From a bacterium (GTDB lineage: Bacteria; Latescibacterota; UBA2968; UBA8231): a DNA stretch of 12,585 nt. The notes under the pieces are model-generated. The model was not told the DNA's origin and did no database searches. It worked only from the letters and a program-made list of their open reading frames with translations. This document shows positions 7,285-12,585 of this stretch, in pieces (the stretch's first letter is position 1; every line of letters starts with the position of its first letter). The DNA lies in assembly GCA_027593305.1 (NCBI GenBank), contig JAQCJA010000086.1, positions 1 to 12,585 of the forward strand, in the 5' to 3' direction. A program made the position numbers and the translations under genes.

Positions 7285-7503
7285 GACGGTGTTGTGAGTG
7301 ACAGCAAGTTGACGATCTCGTGACGGTTCGGGTGCCTGTAGTCGTGACGTCCTGATTGTCGCGGGGTAGCGGGCGCAGGGGTGATCGCGCAAAAATTGCA
7401 GCGCGCTTGTCGGCCCAGAACAACCGGCTCCAAACGGTGTATAAACAATATTTTAGATACGGAAATTGTGAGTAGACAGGGATTCCGTGCAGATTTTGCA
7501 GCG

Positions 7504-8016
7504 ATGGATGTGCTCGGCGAGTTGGCCGCCGTCGTTCATCATCCCGGCCTGATGATTCCGGAATTGGCCAGTGACAGCAAGATCCCGGCGATCAAACAGC
7601 TCATTGACCGTCTGCATGAGCAGGACGTCGTCGACGACAATCTCGCCTTCCTGCAGGCGGTGCTCGAGCGCGAGTCCCTGCAGAGCACAGTAATCGGCAA
7701 CGGGGAAGTGGCTCTGCCACATGCCCGGGGCCGCATGGTTCGCCGCCTGGGCCTGGCCCTCGGGCGAACGAAGGTTCCGATCAGCTACCCTTCGGGGGAT
7801 GACCGTCACGAAGTCAGGTTGATCTGTCTGATCGCTGTTCCGGCGGATTCGCCGGGGTTGTATCTGAAGCTTCTGGCAGCTCTGGCTCGTGTTTTTGACG
7901 AGGCTGCGTTTCGCGCCGAACTCGGCGAAGCCGACACCGCGGAGCGCATGCAGCAGCTGCTGGCCCGGAAAATGGAAATGTCCTGTTCGATCCCTCCTTA
8001 CCCATACAGGAGTTGA
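7504..8016 (+). CDS. PTS EIIA-like protein (PtsN/fructose type)
   Basis: Looks like a phosphotransferase-system EIIA domain of the PtsN/EIIA-fructose class, probably regulatory and not for sugar uptake, since no transporter gene is near. From ATG 7504 it has 170 residues against about 150-160 in the family. The opening VLGELAAVVHHPGLMIPELASDSKIPAIKQL matches the PtsN N-terminal helix and strand. The active-site block is GNGEVALPHAR with the expected phospho-acceptor His73. The later AVPADSP segment matches PtsN, but the second histidine that family members carry soon after it appears to be Tyr120. A GTG at 7468 (weak GGA upstream) would add 12 residues, and the frame stays open to 7381, but homology starts at the ATG. 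Its stop lies 1 nt before the sigma-factor ATG, so the two are co-translated. Confidence 0.78.
   Translation: MDVLGELAAVVHHPGLMIPELASDSKIPAIKQLIDRLHEQDVVDDNLAFLQAVLERESLQSTVIGNGEVALPHARGRMVRRLGLALGRTKVPISYPSGDDRHEVRLICLIAVPADSPGLYLKLLAALARVFDEAAFRAELGEADTAERMQQLLARKMEMSCSIPPYPYRS
8008..8012 (+). promoter_or_regulatory. Strong ribosome binding site for the sigma factor
   Basis: AGGAG lies 5 nt before the ATG at 8018 and within the last codons of the EIIA gene. It fixes the sigma-factor start at 8018, although the frame is open upstream to 7889. Confidence 0.8.
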
Positions 8017-8017
8017 G

Positions 8018-8890
8018 ATGGCTTATAAACTTCAGGATGTCCTCAAGAACGAAGAGAGCACGTTGCGGCTCTACTTTGACGACATCGCCGATTCCACTCC
8101 TTTGTCCCGCGAGAAAGAGGTCGAACTCTCTGCTCGTATCCATGCCGGAGATCAGGATGCCCGGGACGAGCTGGTCCAGGCAAACCTGAGGTTCGTCATC
8201 GACGTGGCCAAGAACTACCAGAATCGTGGTCTGTCGCTGGCCGATCTGATCAGCGCCGGCAACGTTGGCCTGATGACGGCGGCGACCAGATTCGACGGCA
8301 CCAAGGGCTTCAAGTTCATCTCCTATGCCGTGTGGTGGATCAAGCAGTCGATCCTGCAGACCATCGCCGAGCACGCCCGCACGGTGCGTTTGCCGCTGAA
8401 CAAGCTGAGCCTGCTGAAGGACATCTCCAAGATCTCCCGCAAGCTCGGGCAGGGCCGTGAGACCGAGCCGGAGATCGAGGAGATCGCCCTCGCCCTCGAC
8501 GTGTCGGTGCAGGAAGTGCAGGACACGATCCTCAGTGCCCGCACCGTGCGTTCCCTCGACGAGAGCTTCGAGGATGACGACGACCGCAACCTGATGAACG
8601 TCCTGCAGGACGAGAACCAGATCACGCCGGATGGCGATGTCATGGAGCAGGCCTCCCGCGCGCAGCTGGAGAGTGTGCTGGAGAGTCTCGACGTCCGCGA
8701 GATGAAGATCATCCGTCTCTACTTCGGCCTCGATGGTGCCGAATCGATGACGCTGGAGCAGATCGGCGGTCTGATGAACCTGACCCGTGAGCGCGTTCGT
8801 CAGCTCAAGGAGCGGGCTCTGGGCAAGTTGCGTCACCCGCAGCGCTACCATGCGCTGCTGGCCATCTGCGACGAGACCGACGTCTACTAG
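8018..8890 (+). CDS. Sigma-70-family RNA polymerase sigma factor (group 1/2, RpoD-like, no region 1.1)
   Basis: Directs RNA polymerase to -35/-10 promoters. It has 290 residues. Region 1.2 is at about 12-45 (ESTLRLYFDDIADSTPLS) and region 2 at about 52-118, including NLRFVIDVAKNYQNRGLSLADLI and the -10-reading SYAVWWIKQSI. The region 2.4/3.0 junction HARTVRLPLNK follows. Region 3 is about 130-200 and region 4.2 is an HTH with LEQIGGLMNLTRERVRQLKERAL (about 246-268). Region 1.1 and the non-conserved insert of RpoD are absent. That resembles the short primary sigma factors of Bacteroidota and relatives, or a group 2 RpoS-like factor, and sequence alone does not decide. It follows the EIIA gene by 1 nt, has a good AGGAG, and ends before a strong terminator. 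Its only clear promoter here is of the sigma-54 type. Confidence 0.92.
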   Translation: MAYKLQDVLKNEESTLRLYFDDIADSTPLSREKEVELSARIHAGDQDARDELVQANLRFVIDVAKNYQNRGLSLADLISAGNVGLMTAATRFDGTKGFKFISYAVWWIKQSILQTIAEHARTVRLPLNKLSLLKDISKISRKLGQGRETEPEIEEIALALDVSVQEVQDTILSARTVRSLDESFEDDDDRNLMNVLQDENQITPDGDVMEQASRAQLESVLESLDVREMKIIRLYFGLDGAESMTLEQIGGLMNLTRERVRQLKERALGKLRHPQRYHALLAICDETDVY

Positions 8891-8946
8891 ACCGCCATAC
8901 TATACTGGCAGTCCCCCCCGGACGTCCCGGGTGTCATTGATTGAGC

Positions 8947-8988
8947 AGAGCCAGGTCTCCCGCGTGAGGCCTGGCTCTTTCTCTTTGT
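8947..8988 (+). terminator. Intrinsic terminator after the sigma-factor gene
   Basis: Perfect 9-bp arms AGAGCCAGG (8947-8955) and CCTGGCTCT (8970-8978) flank a 14-nt loop. They are followed by the T-rich run TTCTCTTTG. It ends the EIIA-sigma transcript 56 bp after the sigma stop codon and lies just before the LOG gene. Confidence 0.88.
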
Positions 8989-9007
8989 CCGCAGAGGAGA
9001 CCGGTCT

Positions 9008-9553
9008 GTGAGTGAGCAACGCTATATCTGCGTCTACTGCGGGTCCAGCAGCGGCACCCGCGAGCGCTACGCCGCCGCCGCGCAGGCCCTGGGTGAGGCG
9101 ATTGCCGCGCGCGGCTACGGGCTGGTATACGGTGGCGGTGGCACCGGGCTCATGGGTTCCGTCGCAGATGCGGTCCTGCAGGCAGGCGCCCCGGTTCTGG
9201 GTGTCATTCCTCGAGCCCTGATGGCGCGGGAACTGGGGCATCGTGACGTCACCGAGCTTGTCGTCGTGGACGACATGCATCAGCGCAAGGCTCTGATGAC
9301 GAGCCGCGCCACGGCCTTTGTTGCCATGCCAGGAGGCTACGGCACGCTGGAGGAACTCTTCGAGATGGTCGCCTGGTCACAACTGGAAATCCATGACCGG
9401 AAGATCGGCCTGCTCAACACCGCAGGATACTTCGATCACCTCCAGGCCTTCCTCGATCACGCCGTGGCCGAGGGCTTTCTGCAGAGCCGACACCACGCGT
9501 TGCTGCGGGTCGGCACCGAGCCTGCAGCACTGTTGGCTGAATTGCTCGCCTGA
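9008..9553 (+). CDS. LOG-family protein (cytokinin riboside 5'-monophosphate phosphoribohydrolase-like)
   Basis: LOG proteins cleave the N-glycosidic bond of nucleoside 5'-monophosphates. In bacteria many probably act in nucleotide turnover or salvage. This 181-residue protein has the N-terminal strand ICVYCGSSSG (7-16), the glycine-rich VYGGGGTGLMG (40-50), and the catalytic block around Arg100 and PGGYGTLEE (108-116), the family hallmark. Length fits the short LOG group. The GTG start at 9008 is backed by AGAGGAG at 8993-8999, 8 nt upstream. The terminator of the previous gene ends about 20 bp before it and leaves no room for a promoter between them. Its transcript must therefore read through or start upstream of the terminator. 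Substrate specificity cannot be read from sequence. It ends 30 bp from the converging fliG-like gene. Confidence 0.9.
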   Translation: MSEQRYICVYCGSSSGTRERYAAAAQALGEAIAARGYGLVYGGGGTGLMGSVADAVLQAGAPVLGVIPRALMARELGHRDVTELVVVDDMHQRKALMTSRATAFVAMPGGYGTLEELFEMVAWSQLEIHDRKIGLLNTAGYFDHLQAFLDHAVAEGFLQSRHHALLRVGTEPAALLAELLA

Positions 9554-9583
9554 TCCAGCCTTGCCGGTCAACGAGCCACCTGC

Positions 9584-10585
9584 TCAAACCCAGGGGTCGC
9601 CGTCGGCGGGCCGACTCAGATCGACGCGGCCCTGCGCCTCCAGTCGGCGCAGGTGGGTCACGACGCTCTGCTGCGCCGCCTCGACCTCGGAAATGCGCAA
9701 CTTCGGCAGGGCACGCAGATCTTCGAGCAGTCGCCCGCGGCGGCGCTCCGACACCGCCGCCAGGATCGCGTCGAGCACACCCTTGCCGGCCGTCTTCAGT
9801 GCCACAAGCATCTCGTCCATCGGCACACTTTCCAGCAGCGCCTGGATTTCCGGCGTCCCGAGTCGCGCGATGTCATCAAAGGTGAACATGCGCTGACGAA
9901 TGTCTTCGGCGATTTCGGGATCCTGTTCGTCGAGACGCGCCATCAGGCCCTTCTCCAGACGTGAACCGATACGATTCAAGATGTCGGCAGCGACCCGTGC
10001 GCCGCCCACCTGCTGCTGACCGGCCAGTACGGGGGCCATCGTCTCGCTAAGGCCCGCCTCCACCTGCTCGAGGACTTCGGGGGCAACCCGATCGAGCGTG
10101 GCGATCCTGTGGGCGACGTCGGACTGCAGCGCTGCCGGCAGGCGTTCCAGCAGCGCCGCGGAAGCCTGGGCGCGCAACTGCGACAGAATCAGCGCGATGG
10201 TCTGCGGATGCTCGCGGGCCAGATGCGGCGCTGCCTGTTCGGGGTCGGCCGCCGCCAGCGCTTCGAAGGCGGGGCGCCTGGGGGTTTCCAGGCGGGTCCA
10301 CATCTCGCGTCCCCGCTCTTCACCCAGCGCGTGGGTGAGCAGATTTCTGGCGAATTCGGCGCCCCCCAGAAAGGGTACCCGACCGGCGCGCAATTCATCC
10401 TCGAATTCCGCCAGCACCTGATCCCGCAACTGTGGGGGGATGCGCTTGAGATCGGCAACGGCCCGCGTGATATGACCCACATCCGCGTCGCTGAACTGGC
10501 GCAGCAACTCCGCGGCCAGTTCCTCACCGAGAGAAACCATAAGTACCGCCACTTTCTGCCAGCGTTCGGGCTCAGCCATGCCCAC
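9584..10585 (-). CDS. fliG: Flagellar motor switch protein FliG
   Basis: FliG forms the rotor part of the flagellar switch and contacts the stator. The protein has 333 residues, against about 331-345 in the family. The N-terminal domain opens with KVAVLMVSLGEELAAELL. The middle domain carries the EHPQTIALIL signature (125-134) and GGARVAADILNRI (194-206). The C-terminal domain starts with MFTFDDIARL and keeps the charged residues known for torque in E. coli FliG: Lys264, Arg281, Glu288/Asp289 and Arg297 line up. The start is GTG 10585 or the in-frame ATG 10579, which follows GGGTGG. Both lie 5-11 nt after the stop of the UVR-motif gene, so the pair is an operon. No other flagellar gene is in the window, so whether it serves a normal flagellum is inferred. 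Confidence 0.9.
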   Translation of the reverse strand: MGMAEPERWQKVAVLMVSLGEELAAELLRQFSDADVGHITRAVADLKRIPPQLRDQVLAEFEDELRAGRVPFLGGAEFARNLLTHALGEERGREMWTRLETPRRPAFEALAAADPEQAAPHLAREHPQTIALILSQLRAQASAALLERLPAALQSDVAHRIATLDRVAPEVLEQVEAGLSETMAPVLAGQQQVGGARVAADILNRIGSRLEKGLMARLDEQDPEIAEDIRQRMFTFDDIARLGTPEIQALLESVPMDEMLVALKTAGKGVLDAILAAVSERRRGRLLEDLRALPKLRISEVEAAQQSVVTHLRRLEAQGRVDLSRPADGDPWV

Positions 10586-10590
10586 CCGCG

Positions 10591-11334
10591 CTACAGGTCC
10601 CGCAACCGATCGCGCAGCCTGGCAGCCCGCTCAAAGGCCTCGCTGGAAATCGCCTCTTCCAGGTCACGCTCCAGTCGCTCCCGTGGGCTCAGGGGGCGCT
10701 GCTCGGAAAGCTGCTGGACGAGTTCGTCGAGCGCCTCCAGCGAGCGCTCCCTTTCGGTAAAGAACTCCTCTGCCTCGACGTCGCTGAGGGCCTCGATCTG
10801 CTGGCGGGTATCGGCAAGGATCCTGAGGGCCTGATCGAAATCATCGCCGTTGGAGGCAAGCATGGCCCTTGCCGTCGCATGGATCCTGAGGATGTATGGC
10901 CACCATTTCTGCAGATTGTCGCGATCCGTCGCCTGCTCGGCGTAACGGTTCACGAAGTCGAAGAGGCGCATGTTGCGCTCCGTATCGGCTACAACCCGCT
11001 CGTATTCCTTGATCTGCAGGAGAAAGACATAGCGGCCATAGATGCGGGCGCTCTCGTCGAACAGCTCCCTGCAGGCCTCTGTATCAAGTTGGTAATCAAC
11101 GGTGGCGGTAACCTGCGCGGCCTGCGCTTCGTAGTGTTGCAGCACATAATCCTTGCCGTACGGGCGCTTGCCGTCGGGACGCCCGTCGAGATTCAGCTGC
11201 AGGATGCCCTGAAAGGCCCCCTGATCCACACGCACCTGGATCTTCTGGGTGCCATCGTCGCCGGTGATCCTGCGGACGTTGGCTTCCGGATCGAAGGTCC
11301 AGTTGTCGAGAAGTCGGCTGATATCAGTTGTCAT
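10591..11334 (-). CDS. UVR-motif (UvrB/UvrC-type) protein of unknown function
   Basis: A 247-residue protein whose role is not established. The C-terminal 27 residues (LERDLEEAIS then EAFERAARLRDRLRDL) are a clear UVR motif. This helical hairpin is used for protein contact in UvrB, UvrC and the kinase activator McsA. The N-terminal part (ITGDDGTQKIQVRVDQGAFQ, LNLDGRPDGKRPYGKD) looks like a conserved globular domain shared with other unassigned UVR-motif proteins. The middle (about 85-215) is helical and rich in charged residues, possibly coiled coil. No zinc-binding cysteines or nuclease motif are seen, which argues against UvrB, UvrC or McsA. The ATG at 11334 is chosen because AGGA lies 6 nt upstream. 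The open frame extends to 11385 without support. It is co-directional with and 5 nt from fliG. Confidence 0.78.
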   Translation of the reverse strand: MTTDISRLLDNWTFDPEANVRRITGDDGTQKIQVRVDQGAFQGILQLNLDGRPDGKRPYGKDYVLQHYEAQAAQVTATVDYQLDTEACRELFDESARIYGRYVFLLQIKEYERVVADTERNMRLFDFVNRYAEQATDRDNLQKWWPYILRIHATARAMLASNGDDFDQALRILADTRQQIEALSDVEAEEFFTERERSLEALDELVQQLSEQRPLSPRERLERDLEEAISSEAFERAARLRDRLRDL

Positions 11335-11340
11335 GGTCGT

Positions 11341-11344
11341 TCCT
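11341..11344 (-). promoter_or_regulatory. Ribosome binding site deciding the UVR-protein start
   Basis: AGGA on the minus strand ends 6 nt before the ATG at 11334. It favours this start over the longer open frame reaching 11385, which would put the -35 element and inverted repeat inside the gene. Confidence 0.65.
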
Positions 11345-11356
11345 GTCGGTCGAAGT

Positions 11357-11385
11357 ACATTACCCCGGTCTGTGGAGAGTGTCAA
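11357..11385 (-). promoter_or_regulatory. Candidate sigma-70 promoter for the UVR-fliG operon
   Basis: On the minus strand a perfect TTGACA (11385-11380) is followed by a 17-nt spacer and TAATGT (11362-11357), a three-of-six -10. The predicted start would be about 15 nt before the ATG at 11334. The -35 box lies in one arm of the inverted repeat at 11381-11399, so a protein bound there could block or adjust it. Confidence 0.5.
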
Positions 11386-11399
11386 TCTGCGAGATTGAC
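11381..11399. promoter_or_regulatory. Perfect inverted repeat in the divergent control region, candidate operator
   Basis: GTCAATCT-GCG-AGATTGAC has perfect 8-bp arms and a 3-nt centre. It lies between the divergent UVR-fliG operon and the sigma-54 activator gene. The left arm forms part of TTGACA on the minus strand and the right arm part of TTGACG on the plus strand, so one site would touch both possible -35 boxes. No regulator gene for it is identified. Confidence 0.55.
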
Positions 11400-11450
11400 G
11401 GCTCGCGGTGGCGCCAGCATCTTCATGACGACAATTTCGTAATCAAGACG

Positions 11451-11462
11451 GTTACCAGTAAC
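11451..11462. repeat. Short inverted repeat GTTAC-CA-GTAAC upstream of the GAF/AAA+ gene
   Basis: Five-base arms with a 2-nt centre lie 28 bp before the ATG at 11491 and overlap a TAACAT that could serve as a weak -10. No good -35 goes with it. It could be an operator, but the evidence is thin. Confidence 0.25.
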
Positions 11463-11490
11463 ATTTTTGTAGTTCTTCTCTGAGGCATCC

Positions 11491-12585
11491 ATGACCCCAC
11501 CGGCTGCAGCCACGGATCACCAACAGTTGTCAACACTTCTGGCAGTTGGCGAAATCCTCGGATCGGCTGCCAACTTTGAACAGGCCCTGCACGAGATCCT
11601 GCAGACTCTCTGTGACAGGCTGCAGATGCGCCTTGGGACACTCAGCCTGCTTGAAGGCAAGCAGGAGGTCACCATCGACATTGCCTACGGTCTGTCGCAG
11701 GACGAAATCGACCGTGGTCGCTACAAGATCGGCGAGGGTATAACCGGGCGTGTCGTGGCCTCCTGAAAACCGGTGATCGTGCCCCGTATCAGTTCGGAAC
11801 CACTGTTTCTGGACCGCACAGGGGCCCGCACGAAGGACGAAAAATCGCAGAGTTCATTCATCTGCGTACCGATCAGCCTGCAGCGCGAAGTGGTGGGCAC
11901 GCTCAGTGCCGATTGCCCCTACGTCGATGACAGTCGACTGCAGACCAATGTCAGCCTGTTGACCATCGTCGCTGCCATGATTGCCCAGAACGTCGCCACC
12001 CGGCGTCGGGCCCGGGAGGAATGGGCCAATCTGGTCGACGAAAATCACCGGCTGCAGACGGAACTGAAGGATCGCTTCCACCCCACCAACATCATCGGCA
12101 ACTCCCGTGCCATGGCGGAGGTCGGCAGCCTGATCGGCAAAGTCGCCCCCTCCGATGCCACCGTCCTGCTTCGGGGCGAAAGCGGCACCGGCAAGGAACT
12201 GGTCGCACGCGCCATTCATTTCGGCAGTTCCTCCGGCCGCCGGGCGTTTATCCCGGTCAATTGCTCCGCCATTCCCCGCGAACTCGCTGAGTCCCTCCTG
12301 TTCGGGCACGTCAAGGGATTTTTCACCGGCGCCCAGACCGACCGCAAAGGTTACTTCGAACTCGCTCATGAAGGCACCCTGTTCCTGGACGAAATCGGGG
12401 AGCTCCCCATCGAACTCCAACCCAAACTCCTGCGTGTGCTGGAGGACGGACGCGTCGCACGCCTGGGGGACTCGGTCGAGCGAAAAGTCAGCGTTCGGGT
12501 GATCGCCGCATCGAACATCGATTTCCGGGATGCCATCGCCGAAGGCCGGTTCCGGGAGGATCTCTATTTCCGCCTGGCGCGCTTT
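11491..12585 (+). pseudogene. NifA-type GAF/AAA+ sigma-54 activator with in-frame TGA, 3' end outside window
   Basis: Sigma-54-dependent activator with an N-terminal GAF sensor domain. The start is ATG 11491 with GAGG 5 nt upstream. Codons 1-91 give the first half of the GAF domain (LSTLLAVGEILGSAANFEQAL to EGITGRVVAS). Codon 92 is TGA (11764-11766). The same frame then continues without a gap as KPVIVPRISSEPLFL, the second half of the GAF domain, through codon 365 at the window edge. The AAA+ part has Walker A GESGTGKE (229-236), Walker B LFLDE (297-301) and the RFREDLYFRL segment. The sigma-54 loop reads GFFTGA (276-281), where GAFTGA is usual. Relatives have glycine where the TGA stands, one base change away. 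It may be a pseudogene, a sequencing error or a read-through gene. The helix-turn-helix would lie beyond 12585. Confidence 0.85.

Larger units (their letters stand above)
7113..7503. other. Long non-coding region between the response regulator and the EIIA-sigma unit
   Basis: This 391-bp stretch (355 bp if the GTG at 7468 is the start) has no convincing gene on either strand. It contains, in order, the hairpin at the end of the response regulator and a 12-bp perfect palindrome at 7153-7164. Next come an AT-richer part (about 7205-7260) with an inverted repeat at 7239-7253 and a sigma-54 promoter at 7270-7284. A leader of about 170-210 nt follows. The leader holds a GC inverted repeat (CGCGC at 7386-7390 and GCGCG at 7401-7405) and an AT-rich patch at 7440-7457 containing TATAAA, for which I find no matching -35. 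The layout looks like a regulated sigma-54 control region. No riboswitch class was recognised. Confidence 0.7.

Noticed and set aside
7381..7467. Upstream extension of the EIIA frame to an ATG/GTG near 7381
   Set aside because: The added residues are rich in Arg, Cys and Asn and resemble no EIIA N-terminus. EIIA similarity begins at the ATG at 7504, with GTG 7468 as the only reasonable alternative.
7889..8017. Upstream extension of the sigma-factor frame
   Set aside because: It overlaps the EIIA gene in another frame, while a strong AGGAG sits 5 nt before the ATG at 8018.
8901..8906. TATACT as a promoter -10 for the LOG gene
   Set aside because: No acceptable -35 lies 16-18 nt upstream, and a strong terminator stands between it and the gene.
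10818..10892. Repeated GGATCCTGAGG inside the UVR-protein gene
   Set aside because: The two 11-bp copies fall in coding sequence with similar amino acids (Leu-Arg-Ile type) and have no wider repeat structure. Coincidence of codon use is enough.
11764..11766. TGA read as glycine by an alternative genetic code
   Set aside because: TGA ends mqnA, mqnC, mqnE, the kinase, the response regulator, EIIA, LOG and fliG genes, several in ATGA overlaps. The code is standard.
1..12585. CRISPR arrays, tRNA or rRNA genes, insertion sequences
   Set aside because: No regularly spaced repeats, cloverleaf patterns, rRNA-like stretches or transposase motifs were seen on either strand.

Overview
The window is a GC-rich bacterial chromosome segment with tight gene packing. 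It carries a futalosine-type menaquinone cluster, a cytosolic two-component system of the NtrB/NtrC type, a sigma-70-family factor without region 1.1, a FliG-like protein and part of a second sigma-54 activator. This fits a flagellated, respiring or anaerobic bacterium that uses sigma-54. The short sigma factor and futalosine pathway recall FCB-group or related candidate phyla, but I cannot fix the phylum from sequence alone. Eight of the eleven genes whose 3' end is visible stop at TGA, so the genetic code is standard.

Region 1 (1-4598, minus strand) is a menaquinone operon. In transcription order it reads menG/ubiE, mqnE, mqnC, mqnA, mqnP (3' end cut by the window edge). Junctions from mqnE onward are 1-nt gaps or 4-nt ATGA overlaps. 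These enzymes build 1,4-dihydroxy-6-naphthoate from chorismate, prenylate it and methylate the quinone ring. mqnB and mqnD are not here.

Region 2 (4600-7112, plus strand) starts 1 bp from the menG start codon, in the opposite direction. It encodes a soluble PAS-type histidine kinase and an NtrC-family response regulator overlapping by ATGA.

Region 3 (7113-8988) opens with about 390 bp without a gene. It holds a near-consensus -24/-12 (sigma-54) promoter, palindromes upstream of it, and a long leader. Downstream lie a PtsN-like EIIA protein and, 1 nt later, the sigma-70-family factor, closed by a clear intrinsic terminator. Kinase, sigma-54 activator, sigma-54 promoter and sigma-70 gene in a row suggest a sigma-54 to sigma-70 relay, with a PTS-type input. 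This is the most interesting part of the window.

Region 4 (9008-11334) has a LOG-family nucleotide hydrolase on the plus strand, converging on a minus-strand pair: a UVR-motif protein followed by a FliG homologue.

Region 5 (11335-12585) is a divergent control region with a 19-bp inverted repeat, then a GAF/AAA+ sigma-54 activator. That gene has an in-frame TGA at a position where relatives carry glycine and a GFFTGA loop instead of GAFTGA. It runs off the right edge.
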